Of a DNA stretch of 64,000 nt, positions 45,812 to 54,218 are shown in pieces. Position numbers and translations under genes: made by a program. Under the pieces are notes generated by a model. It was not told the DNA's origin, ran no database searches, and saw only the letters and a program-made list of their open reading frames with translations. The stretch's first letter is position 1. The number at the start of each line of letters is the position of its first letter. This DNA is from Microbacterium sp. SORGH_AS_0969 (GTDB lineage Bacteria; Actinomycetota; Actinomycetes; Actinomycetales; Microbacteriaceae), in assembly GCF_030818255.1 (NCBI RefSeq), contig NZ_JAUTAG010000001.1:1488001-1552000 (forward strand), given 5' to 3'.

Positions 45812-47389
45812 ATGAGCCGGGAGGAGGTGGTCTTCGGAATCGGCTCGACTCCCATCGACGAGCTCGTCGCCGTCGCCCACGGGGCACCGCTGCGCGTCGC
45901 TCCCGAGGCGCTCGCCGCCGTCGAGCGGACGAACCTCCTCCTGGCCGGTCTGGCTGCCTCGGGGCAGCAGATCTATGGACTTACGACGGGCGTCGGCGAC
46001 CTGTACAAGGTCGCCGGTGTCCAGCCCGACGTCGCCGACGTCCAGCTCGGCATGCTGCGCAGCCACGCCAGCGGTGTGGGTGTCCCACACGACGAGCCGG
46101 CGACGCGCGCCATCGTCGCGGCGATCGTGCGAGCGCTGTCGCGCGGGCACAGCGGCATCCGCCCCGTTCTCGTGACGACCCTGGTCGAGATGCTCAACCG
46201 CGGGGTCACCCCCGTGGCCCCCTCGCAGGGATCGGTCGGGTACTTGACCGCGACGGCCCACATCGGTCTCGTCGCGTTCGGCGAGGGTGAGGCGTGGTTC
46301 GCGGGGGAGCGCCTGTCCGCGGCGACCGCGTTGGAGCGCGCCGGCATCGACCCGCTCGTCCCCGCCGCGCGCGAGGGGCACGCGATCATCAGCGGCACCT
46401 ACGAGATCACCGGGATCGGCGCGCTCGCCGTGGCCGGGGCCCGCGCGCTCGTCGACGTGGCCGATCTCGCGGGCGCCATGTCACTCGAGGCGCTGCGCGG
46501 CAACACCCGCGGCTACGACCCGCGCCTTCAAGCCCTGCGCCCGCACCCCGGGCAGATCGAGACGGCGCGGCGCCTGAACGCCCTGCTCGCCGACAGCGAG
46601 ATCCTCGACGCCCACCGCGACCACCGGCTGCAGGACGCCCTGAGCCTCAGGTGCATCCCGCAGGTGCACGGGTCGGTGCGAGACGCGCTCGCCTACGTCG
46701 AGTCCGCGGTGCAGACCGAGATCGATTCCGTCACCGACAACCCCGTATTCGTCGTCGACGGCGACGAGCTGCTCGCCCTCCCGGGAGGGAACGGCCACGG
46801 CGCGCCCGTCGCCCTCGCCCTCGACACCCTCGCGATCGCGGTCGCCGAGGTCAGCACGATGTCGCAGGCCCGCGCCGATCGCCTCACGCACGCCGCGCTC
46901 AGCGGATTGCCCGCGTTCTTGGCATCCGGTGCCCCCGGCATGTCGGGCTTCATGATCCCGCCCTACGTCTCGGCCGCGCTCGCCGGTGAGAACCGCGCGC
47001 TCGCCGCCCCCGCCTCGGTGCACACCGTGCCGACGTGCGCCGGGCAGGAAGACCACGTCAGCATGGGCACGACCGCGGCGATCAAGGCGCGCCAGGCCGT
47101 GGCGAACGCCGAGCGCATCGTCGCGATCGAGCTGCTCTGCGCCGCCGAAGCGCTGGACTTCCACGCGCCGCTCGCGGCGGGCGTGGGGACCGCCCGCGCG
47201 CACGCCGCGATCCGCGCGCACGTCGCCCCGCGCGACACCGACCGGATGATGGCCCCCGACATCGACGCGGTGACGACCCTCGTCACCGACGGCACGCTCG
47301 GCCGGATCGTCGCCGAGATCACCGCCGCCGCCACCGCCACCGCCCCAGAAGCCGCCACCGCCCCAGAAGGAGACCTCCGTGTCGACTGA
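45812..47389 (+). CDS. HAL-family lyase lacking the MIO Ala-Ser-Gly motif (ergothionase-like?)
   Basis: 525 residues, clearly homologous to histidine ammonia-lyase (QIYGLTTGVGDLYK, LRSHASGVGVPHD, HPGQIETARRLNALL, GQEDHVSMGTTAAIKARQAV). The MIO loop is absent: where HAL has GSVGASGDLAPLAH, this protein has GSVGYLTATAH (residues 140-150), three residues shorter and without Ala-Ser-Gly. QDPYSLRC reads QDALSLRC (Tyr lost), GGNFHG reads GGNGHG (Phe lost), and NGT reads SGT. Normal HAL chemistry needs MIO, so another elimination is likely. MIO-free relatives include ergothionase, which expels trimethylamine. Starts one base after the hutU stop. Confidence 0.85.
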   Translation: MSREEVVFGIGSTPIDELVAVAHGAPLRVAPEALAAVERTNLLLAGLAASGQQIYGLTTGVGDLYKVAGVQPDVADVQLGMLRSHASGVGVPHDEPATRAIVAAIVRALSRGHSGIRPVLVTTLVEMLNRGVTPVAPSQGSVGYLTATAHIGLVAFGEGEAWFAGERLSAATALERAGIDPLVPAAREGHAIISGTYEITGIGALAVAGARALVDVADLAGAMSLEALRGNTRGYDPRLQALRPHPGQIETARRLNALLADSEILDAHRDHRLQDALSLRCIPQVHGSVRDALAYVESAVQTEIDSVTDNPVFVVDGDELLALPGGNGHGAPVALALDTLAIAVAEVSTMSQARADRLTHAALSGLPAFLASGAPGMSGFMIPPYVSAALAGENRALAAPASVHTVPTCAGQEDHVSMGTTAAIKARQAVANAERIVAIELLCAAEALDFHAPLAAGVGTARAHAAIRAHVAPRDTDRMMAPDIDAVTTLVTDGTLGRIVAEITAAATATAPEAATAPEGDLRVD

Positions 47390-48599
47390 CACCCCGCCCC
47401 CGTCGGGCGCCGCCCGCCCCCTCGACGGCGTCCGCGTCCTCGACCTCTCACGGGTGCTCGCGGGGCCCCTGTGCGCCTCGATGCTCGCCGACCTCGGGGC
47501 GATCGTCACGAAGATCGAGGTGCCCGGGCGCGGTGACGACTCCCGACACTTCACCCCCCACATCGAGGGTGAGAGCAGCTACTTCATGCTGGTCAACCGC
47601 GGAAAGCGCTCGATCGCTCTCGACCTGAAGTCCGACGAGGGGCGGGCGCTGCTTCACCGCCTGATCGCGGATGCCGACGTGCTCGTCGAGAACTTCCGGC
47701 CCGGCGTCACCGCCCGCCTCGGCATCGACTTCGAGAGCGTGCGCGCGCTGAACCCCGGCCTCGTCTACGTCAGCATCTCGGGATTCGGGCAGACGGGTCC
47801 GCTCTCGCACCGCCCCGCCTACGACCACATCGTGCAGGCGATGGGCGGCATCATGTCGGCCACCGGCTGGGCAGATGGGCCGCCGACGCGCGTGGGGGAC
47901 GCCGTGGGCGATGTCGTCGCGGGAATGTACGGCGCGTTCGGCGCGCTCGCGGCGCTCCTGCAGCGGGCGCAGACCGGTCAGGGCCAGCACGTCGACGTGG
48001 CGATGCTCGACGCGATGTTCTCGCTGCAGATGGTGGCGCTCTCGCAGGTGCTCGCCGGGGCGCCCGCTCCCGCGCGGCTGGGGAACGCTCACCCGATCAG
48101 CGCCCCGATGGACGCCTACGCGTGCAGCGACGGGCACCTCGTCATCGCCGTCGCGAACGATGCGCTGTTCGTGCGGCTCGCGAACGCCCTCGGCCGCGCC
48201 GAACTGCTCGACGACGCGCGCTACGCCACCGATCCCGCCCGTCTCGCGCACCAGGACGCGCTGCGCGCCGAGATCGAGGCGTGGACGAGCGCGCGCACGG
48301 TGGACGAGGCCGTCACGGAGCTCGAGACGGCGGGCGTTCCCGCCGCCCCCATCTGGGATGTCGCCCAGCTCGCCGAGAGCGACCATGCTCGGGCGCGGGG
48401 CTTGGTGCGCGAGGTCGAGCACCCCGTCGCCGGGACGGTGCCTCTCGTTCCGCAGCCGGTGCGCTTCAGCGGGACGGATGCCGCCGCCCAGGCGCCCGCA
48501 CCGGTCCTCGGCCAGCACACCGACGACGTGCTCGCCGACGACCTCGGGCTCGAGGCGGATGAGATCGCGCGTCTGCGCGCCGCGGGGGTCGTGGCGTGA
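47379..48599 (+). CDS. class III (CaiB/BaiF) CoA-transferase
   Basis: 406 residues. VRVLDLSRVLAGPLCASMLADLGA, EVPGRGDDSR, LVNRGKRSIALDLKS and the catalytic Asp174 region PTRVGDAVGDVVAGMYG mark the formyl-CoA/carnitine CoA-transferase family. It moves CoA to an organic acid. It overlaps the lyase gene by 11 bp and the next gene by 4 nt. Its place in a hut operon is unusual: normal histidine degradation has no CoA step. Confidence 0.9.
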   Translation: MSTDTPPPSGAARPLDGVRVLDLSRVLAGPLCASMLADLGAIVTKIEVPGRGDDSRHFTPHIEGESSYFMLVNRGKRSIALDLKSDEGRALLHRLIADADVLVENFRPGVTARLGIDFESVRALNPGLVYVSISGFGQTGPLSHRPAYDHIVQAMGGIMSATGWADGPPTRVGDAVGDVVAGMYGAFGALAALLQRAQTGQGQHVDVAMLDAMFSLQMVALSQVLAGAPAPARLGNAHPISAPMDAYACSDGHLVIAVANDALFVRLANALGRAELLDDARYATDPARLAHQDALRAEIEAWTSARTVDEAVTELETAGVPAAPIWDVAQLAESDHARARGLVREVEHPVAGTVPLVPQPVRFSGTDAAAQAPAPVLGQHTDDVLADDLGLEADEIARLRAAGVVA

Positions 48600-49477
48600 G
48601 CGGCCCGGTCGCCGTTCTCGGCGCCGGCACCATGGGTGCCGGCATCGCGGCCGTGCTCGCCGCGCACGGTCGCGAGGTCCGCCTGTACTCGCGCACGACC
48701 TCGACCCTGGAGGCGGCGCGGGAACTCATCGCCGCGCACGACGGTGACGCCCGCGTCACGACCACCACCGACCTCGACGAGGCGGTTCGCGGCGCGGTGC
48801 TCGTCGTGGAGAGCGTGGCCGAAGACCTGGCCCTCAAGCGCGAGATCTTCGCGCGTATCGAATCCCTGGTCGCGACCGATGCCGTGCTGACCACGAACAC
48901 CTCCAGCGTGCGCATCACCGAGATCGCCGAGGCGCTCACCGACCCGGCGCGACTCGTCGGCCTGCACTGGTTCAACCCGCCCACGGTCATGCCGCTCATC
49001 GAGATCGTTCGGGGCGAGCGCACGTCCGACGCCACCGTGCAGGCCGCGCAGGATCTCTGCGCCGCGATCGGACGCGAGAGCATCGTCGTCGACCGCGACG
49101 TGCCGGGCTTCGTGGTCAACCGCCTGCAGTACGCGCTGCTGCGAGAGGCCATCGCGCTCGTCGAGGGAGGCATCGCCACCGTCGCCGACGTCGACCGCGC
49201 CGTCTCCACGACCCTGGCCCCGCGCTGGTCGTCGCTCGGCCCGCTCGGTCTGATGGATCTCGCCGGACTCGATGTGGTCGAGAAGGTCTCCGGCATCCTG
49301 ATGTCCGATCTGGATGCCACGGGCACCGTGCCCCGCACCGTCGCCGCCTTGGTGGCCGAGGGGCACCTCGGCGCGAAGAGCGGTCGCGGCTTCTACCCCT
49401 GGTCTCCCGCTGACGCCGACCGGGCCCGCGCTGACCGCGACGCCCTCGTGCGTCTGATCACGGAGGAACGGCGATGA
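48596..49477 (+). CDS. 3-hydroxyacyl-CoA dehydrogenase
   Basis: 293 residues, normal for the short HBDH type. NAD motif VAVLGAGTMGAGIAAVLAAHG, the ESVAEDLALKREIF helix, catalytic His in GLHWFNPPTVMPLIEIV, and the C-terminal domain GRESIVVDRDVPGFVVNRLQY. It oxidises a 3-hydroxyacyl-CoA; L-carnitine dehydrogenases are relatives. Coupled on both sides by 4-nt overlaps. Confidence 0.9.
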   Translation: MSGPVAVLGAGTMGAGIAAVLAAHGREVRLYSRTTSTLEAARELIAAHDGDARVTTTTDLDEAVRGAVLVVESVAEDLALKREIFARIESLVATDAVLTTNTSSVRITEIAEALTDPARLVGLHWFNPPTVMPLIEIVRGERTSDATVQAAQDLCAAIGRESIVVDRDVPGFVVNRLQYALLREAIALVEGGIATVADVDRAVSTTLAPRWSSLGPLGLMDLAGLDVVEKVSGILMSDLDATGTVPRTVAALVAEGHLGAKSGRGFYPWSPADADRARADRDALVRLITEERR

Positions 49478-50241
49478 GTGGAGTGCGGCAGCACATCGAC
49501 GGCGCCGTCGCGACCGTCACCCTCGACCGCGCCGAGAAGCGCAATGCGCTGGATGCCGAGACCCTCGGCGCCCTCGTCGACGCCCTCCGTCGCCTCGACG
49601 ACGATCCCACCGTCCGCGCGATCGTGATCGCGGGCGACGAGCGGGCCTTCGCCGCCGGTGCCGACCTCGGCGACCTCGGCTCGGCCGGCGCCGTCGAGCT
49701 GTATCGCAGCGGCTTCAGCGAGCACTGGGACGCGGTCGCCGCGATCCGCACCCCGCTCGTCGCGGCGGTTCGGGGGTACGCCCTCGGCGGTGGCCTCGAA
49801 CTGGCCCTCGCGTGCGACGTCGTGGTGATCGCCGCCGACGCCGTGCTCGGCTTCCCCGAGGTGCGCCTCGGCATCCTTCCCGGGGCGGGCGGCACTCAGC
49901 GGCTGCTGCGCGCCGTTGGAAAGACGGTCGCCCTCGATCTGCTGCTCACGGCTCGTCGCATCGACGGCGCCGAGGCCGCGCGGCTCGGCATCGCGAGTCG
50001 TGTCGTCGCCTCGGCGGAGGTTGAGGGTGCCGCGCGCGCCGCCGCCGACGAGATCGCTCAGGGCGCGCCGGTGGCTGCCGCGATGATCAAGAGCGCCGTG
50101 CTCGCAGGCTTCGAGATGCCCCTCGGTGCGGCCGTCGCGCACGAGCGCGCCCTGTCGGCCCTCATCGCCGCGAGCGCCGACCGCGCCGAGGGCATGCGCG
50201 CCTTCGGCGCCCGCGAGACCCCCACCTTCGAAGGACGCTGA
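49474..50241 (+). CDS. enoyl-CoA hydratase/isomerase (crotonase)
   Basis: 255 residues. EKRNALDAETL, the oxyanion segment AFAAGADLGDL, the first acidic residue in ALGGGLELALACD and the second in GFPEVRLGILPGAGGTQRLLR, so both catalytic Glu residues of hydratases are kept. It hydrates a trans-2-enoyl-CoA to the 3-hydroxyacyl-CoA used by the preceding gene. CaiD (crotonobetainyl-CoA hydratase) is in the same family. Confidence 0.92.
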   Translation: MSGVRQHIDGAVATVTLDRAEKRNALDAETLGALVDALRRLDDDPTVRAIVIAGDERAFAAGADLGDLGSAGAVELYRSGFSEHWDAVAAIRTPLVAAVRGYALGGGLELALACDVVVIAADAVLGFPEVRLGILPGAGGTQRLLRAVGKTVALDLLLTARRIDGAEAARLGIASRVVASAEVEGAARAAADEIAQGAPVAAAMIKSAVLAGFEMPLGAAVAHERALSALIAASADRAEGMRAFGARETPTFEGR

Positions 50242-50244
50242 TCC

Positions 50245-51447
50245 ATGACGCCCGTCACCTCCCTCCTCGACGCCATCTCGGGCATCGGCCGTGAGCCGCG
50301 CAGCGGCGGATACGCGCGCCCGGTCTTCTCGACCGCCGAGCGCGACCTCCGTGCGTGGTTCATCGGTGAGGCGGAGTCCCGCGGACTCGACGTCGAGGTC
50401 GACCGCAACGGCATCCTGTGGGCCTGGTGGGGGATGCCGGGCCCCGGCGCCGTGGTCACGGGGAGCCACCTCGACTCGGTGCCCGGCGGCGGGGCGTTCG
50501 ACGGCCCGCTCGGGATCGCGGCGGCGCTCGCCGCGGTCGACGTGCTGCGCTCGCGCGGGGTGACGCCGGCGAACCCGCTCGCGATCGCGGTCTTCCCCGA
50601 AGAGGAGGGCTCGCGGTTCGGCGTCGCGTGCCTCGGTTCGCGCCTGCTGACCGGGGCGTTGTCTCCGGATGCCGCGCGCCGCCTCACCGACCGGGACGGC
50701 GACACGCTCGCCGACGTCTTCGCGGCGGGTGGCGTCGACCCGGCGGGGATCGGCCCCGACCCCGAGACGCTCGCACGCATCGGCGTCTTCGTCGAGCTGC
50801 ACGTCGAGCAGGGCCGCGGCCTCATCGACCTCGACCGACCCTTCGCGGTCGCGGAGTCGATCCTCGGGCACGGCCGCTTCAAGGTCTCGGTGCGCGGCGA
50901 GGGAAACCACGCCGGAACGACCCTCATGGCCGACCGTCGCGACCCCCTCGTCGCCGCCGCCGGCATGGTCGGGCGCATCGCCGAGATGGCCGGAGCCGTC
51001 GATGACGCGCGCGCCACCGTCGGCCGGTTCGAGCCGGTCCCCGGCGGCACGAACGTCATCGCGTCGTCGGTCGACTTCTGGATCGACGCCCGGCATCCCG
51101 ACGACGCCGTCACCCGCCGTCTCGTGGCCGACATCGATCGCATGTGCGTCGAGCTCGCCGCCGCGCGCGGGTGCGAGGCCGTGCTCGTCGAGGAGTCCTG
51201 GAGCCCCACGGTCGGCTTCGACCCCTCGCTCGCGCGCCGACTCGGCGCGGCGCTCGGCGATGCCCCGCATCTGCGCACGGGCGCCGGTCACGACGCCGGC
51301 ATCCTCTCGGGGGTCGTGCCCACCGGCATGCTGTTCGTCCGCAATCCCTCGGGGATCTCGCATTCGCCCGAGGAGCACGTCGTCGACGCGGACGCCGACG
51401 CGTCGGCCGCCGCTCTGGCGGATGTCCTGCAGGACCTGCTCTCGTGA
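50245..51447 (+). CDS. M20 amidohydrolase (AllC/N-carbamoylase type)
   Basis: 400 residues. Metal-site motifs GSHLDSVPGGGAFDGPLG, FPEEEGSRFG, ELHVEQGRGL and the His of GHDAGILSG, as in allantoate amidohydrolase and N-carbamoyl-L-amino-acid hydrolases. In actinobacterial hut clusters such a gene sits beside hutF and is thought to release the last one-carbon unit from N-formylglutamate. In a hydantoin-type route it could cleave N-carbamoylglutamate instead. Confidence 0.9.
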   Translation: MTPVTSLLDAISGIGREPRSGGYARPVFSTAERDLRAWFIGEAESRGLDVEVDRNGILWAWWGMPGPGAVVTGSHLDSVPGGGAFDGPLGIAAALAAVDVLRSRGVTPANPLAIAVFPEEEGSRFGVACLGSRLLTGALSPDAARRLTDRDGDTLADVFAAGGVDPAGIGPDPETLARIGVFVELHVEQGRGLIDLDRPFAVAESILGHGRFKVSVRGEGNHAGTTLMADRRDPLVAAAGMVGRIAEMAGAVDDARATVGRFEPVPGGTNVIASSVDFWIDARHPDDAVTRRLVADIDRMCVELAAARGCEAVLVEESWSPTVGFDPSLARRLGAALGDAPHLRTGAGHDAGILSGVVPTGMLFVRNPSGISHSPEEHVVDADADASAAALADVLQDLLS

Positions 51448-52760
51448 CGTCGTTCTGGGCGCCGCGGGCGTGGATCGGCGACGCCGTGGCGCCGGGCGTG
51501 CGCATCTCGGCATCCGAGGGTCTCATCACCTCCGTGGAGACCGGGACGATCCCGGATGCCGACGACCACCGCCTCGACGGACTCGTGCTGCCGGGCGCGG
51601 TCAACGCGCACTCGCACGCCTTCCACCGGCTGCTCCGCGGGCGCACGCACGGCGACGGCGGCAGCTTCTGGACGTGGCGCGAGTTGATGTACCGCGAGGC
51701 GGGGCGCCTCGACCCGACGTCGTACGAACGCGTCGCGACCGCGGTCTACGCCGAGATGGTCGCCGCCGGTTGGACCTCGGTCGCCGAGTTCCACTACGTC
51801 CACCACGCGCCCGACGCCTCGCCGTACGCGCCTGCTCACGCGATGGAGCGCGCGCTTGCGCGCGCGGCCCGGGCCAGTGGCATCCGTCTCACGCTTCTGG
51901 ACACGTGTTACCTCTCCCGCGGCTTCGGGGAACCTCTCGAACCCGCACAGCGGCGCTTCGGGGATCCGGATGCCGCCGCCTGGCTCGCACGCCTGTCGGC
52001 GCTGCGCGCGTCGTTCGCCGACGAGTTCCCCGAGGTCGTTGTCGGTGCGGCCGTGCACTCGGTGCGCGCTGTCCCGGTCGACGCTCTCGAGCGCATCGGA
52101 GCGGAGCTCGATCCGTCGATCCCGCTGCACGTGCACCTGTCGGAGCAGCCGGCAGAGAACGAGGCGTGCCTCGAGGCGACCGGTCTCACCCCCACCGCCC
52201 TCCTGGCCCGCAGCGGCCTGCTCTCGCCGCGGCTCTCGGCCGTGCACGCGACGCACCTCACCGACGACGACATCGCGGCGCTCGGCGCCGCTCGCGCGAC
52301 GATCGTGATGTGCCCGACCACCGAGGCCGACCTCGGCGACGGCGTCGGTCCTGCCCGCCGCCTGGCCGAGGCGGGGGCTCGCCTCGCGCTCGGGACCGAT
52401 CAGCACGCCGTCGTCGACCCGCTGCTCGAAGCCCGCGCGCTCGAGCACGGAGAGCGGCTCGCCTCGGGTCGGCGTGGACGATTCGCTCCCACCGAGCTCG
52501 TCGCCGCGCTCACCCGCGGCGGGGCCGTGGCCGTCGGGCGCTCGGTCGGGCGGATCGCGGTGGGGGAGCCCTGCGACCTCCTCGTCCTGGACGAGAACAG
52601 CGCCCGCACCGCCGGGAGCGACCCCGGTCAGCTCATCCTGAGCGCGACCGCGAGCGACGTGACGCGTGTGATCATCGGGGGACGCGAGCGTGCCGCCGGC
52701 GGCGCGCACACCGACCTGGGCCCGGTCGGCGACCTGCTGCGAAAGGCGATGACATCGTGA
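51444..52760 (+). CDS. hutF: formimidoylglutamate deiminase
   Basis: 438 residues of the amidohydrolase superfamily. Metal ligands in NAHSHAFHRLLRGRT (His56, His58), the HVHLSEQPAEN His, HATHLTDDDI and the Asp of ALGTDQHAVVDP are all present. FWTWRELMYREAGRLDP is specific to HutF. It converts formimidoylglutamate to N-formylglutamate and ammonia. GTG overlaps the M20 stop. Confidence 0.92.
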   Translation: MTSFWAPRAWIGDAVAPGVRISASEGLITSVETGTIPDADDHRLDGLVLPGAVNAHSHAFHRLLRGRTHGDGGSFWTWRELMYREAGRLDPTSYERVATAVYAEMVAAGWTSVAEFHYVHHAPDASPYAPAHAMERALARAARASGIRLTLLDTCYLSRGFGEPLEPAQRRFGDPDAAAWLARLSALRASFADEFPEVVVGAAVHSVRAVPVDALERIGAELDPSIPLHVHLSEQPAENEACLEATGLTPTALLARSGLLSPRLSAVHATHLTDDDIAALGAARATIVMCPTTEADLGDGVGPARRLAEAGARLALGTDQHAVVDPLLEARALEHGERLASGRRGRFAPTELVAALTRGGAVAVGRSVGRIAVGEPCDLLVLDENSARTAGSDPGQLILSATASDVTRVIIGGRERAAGGAHTDLGPVGDLLRKAMTS

Positions 52761-53932
52761 GCACCCTCATCACCCGCGTCGGCGAGCTGATGACCGTCGA
52801 CGACGAGGACCGCGTGCTCCGCGACGCCGCCGTGGTCATCGACGGCGACCGGATCGCGTGGATCGGTGCCGCGTCAGAGGCCCCGGCGGCAGACGAGAGG
52901 GTGGATGCCGACGGCCGAGCGCTCCTGCCCGGCTGGGTCGACTCGCACACCCACCTCGTCTTCGACGGCGACCGCACCGCCGAGTTCGAGGCCCGCATGG
53001 CGGGGCAGAGCTACGCCGCGGGAGGGATCGCCGTGACGCGGGACGCCACCCGCGAGGCGTCGGATGACCGTCTCGCCGGGCTCCTCGCGGCGCGTGTCCG
53101 CGCGGCGCGCGCGCAGGGGACGACGTGGATCGAGACGAAGACCGGCTACGGGCTCGACATCTCGAGCGAGCAGCGCAGCGCGCGGATCGCCGCGGCGGGA
53201 GTCGACGACGTGACCTTCCTCGGCGCGCACCTCGTCCCGGCGGGCCGCGATGCCGACGAGTACGTGCGTGAGGTGTGCGGACCGATGCTCGAGGCGGTGC
53301 GCCCGTACGTGTCGTGGGCAGACGTGTTCTGCGAGCGCGGGGCGTTCACCCCCGAGCAGTCGCGCGAGGTGCTGACCGCCGCGCGCGCGGCGGGGCTCGG
53401 GCTGCGCGTGCACGGCAATCAGCTCGGCCACGGCGAGGGGATCCTGCTCGCGGTCGAGCTGGGGGCGGCGAGTGTCGACCACTGCAACTTCGTCTCGGAT
53501 GCCGACCTCGAGGCGCTCGCGGGAGGATCGACCGTCGCGACGGTGCTCCCGGCCTGCGACCTGTCGACGCGCGCTCCTCTCGCTCCGGCTCGGCGACTGC
53601 TCGACGCCGGGGTCGAGGTCGCGATCGCGTCGAACGGCAATCCGGGCACGTCGTACACGACCTCGATGCCGTTCTGCGTCGCGACGGCCGTGCTGCAGAT
53701 GGGGCTGAGCGTCGCCGAGGCGGTGCGCGCAGCCACGCGCGGAGGGGCGATCGCGCTCGGTCGCGCCTCCGGTGACGGCGCCGTCGGGTCGATCGCCGTG
53801 GGGAATCGCGCCGATCTTCACCTGCTCGACGCGCCGTCCGCGACGCACCTCGCGTATCGACCCGGGATGCCGCTGACCGCGGGCGTGTGGAAGGACGGGC
53901 GCCGGGTGGCGGCGCCGCTCGTCGCGCGCTGA
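52757..53932 (+). CDS. hutI: imidazolonepropionase family (HutI-like), metal Asp replaced
   Basis: 391 residues. His64 and His66 (DSHTHLVFDGDR), His219 (RVHGNQLGH) and GAASVDHCNF fit actinobacterial HutI, which opens imidazolonepropionate to formimidoylglutamate. The fourth metal ligand, Asp in the usual T/SD-x-NPGxS motif, is Asn293 here (AIASNGNPGTSYTTSM). Either the site has been remodelled for another ring or activity is reduced. Last gene of the cluster; GTG overlaps the hutF stop. Confidence 0.85.
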   Translation: MSTLITRVGELMTVDDEDRVLRDAAVVIDGDRIAWIGAASEAPAADERVDADGRALLPGWVDSHTHLVFDGDRTAEFEARMAGQSYAAGGIAVTRDATREASDDRLAGLLAARVRAARAQGTTWIETKTGYGLDISSEQRSARIAAAGVDDVTFLGAHLVPAGRDADEYVREVCGPMLEAVRPYVSWADVFCERGAFTPEQSREVLTAARAAGLGLRVHGNQLGHGEGILLAVELGAASVDHCNFVSDADLEALAGGSTVATVLPACDLSTRAPLAPARRLLDAGVEVAIASNGNPGTSYTTSMPFCVATAVLQMGLSVAEAVRAATRGGAIALGRASGDGAVGSIAVGNRADLHLLDAPSATHLAYRPGMPLTAGVWKDGRRVAAPLVAR

Positions 53933-54054
53933 CGTCGTCGCGCGCTGACGTCGTGTGCGGCGGTGTCGTGGCGTCGAGCTCACGGCGGTGCGCCTGTGCC
54001 GCAGCGCCTCGCTGACGTTCGCCCTCCGGTGCCGCGGCGCCGCGCGCTGGCATC

Positions 54055-54108
54055 CATGTCCCGAAATGTGCGGGTTTCGCGCCCCTCGGCTGCACAAAAG
54101 GGGACATG
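54055..54108. repeat. TGTCCC-type palindromic unit, copy 4
   Basis: CATGTCCCGAAATGTGC pairs imperfectly with TGCACAAAAGGGGACATG. It lies in the 285-bp gap between hutI and the ABC exporter, otherwise gene-free, and may terminate the hut-like operon. Confidence 0.65.
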
Positions 54109-54218
54109 CCGTCTGGGCCGGGTGGTTTCTCGGACCGGGGAGTGCCGATGTCGGAGGTCCGTGCCAGGCTGAGGAGGCGGTCATGGCGACCGTGATCCAG
54201 TGAATTCCGGAGGGCTCC

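Noticed and set aside
45812..47389. Plain histidine ammonia-lyase annotation
   Set aside because: The MIO-forming Ala-Ser-Gly and several substrate residues are absent, so the usual reaction cannot be assumed.
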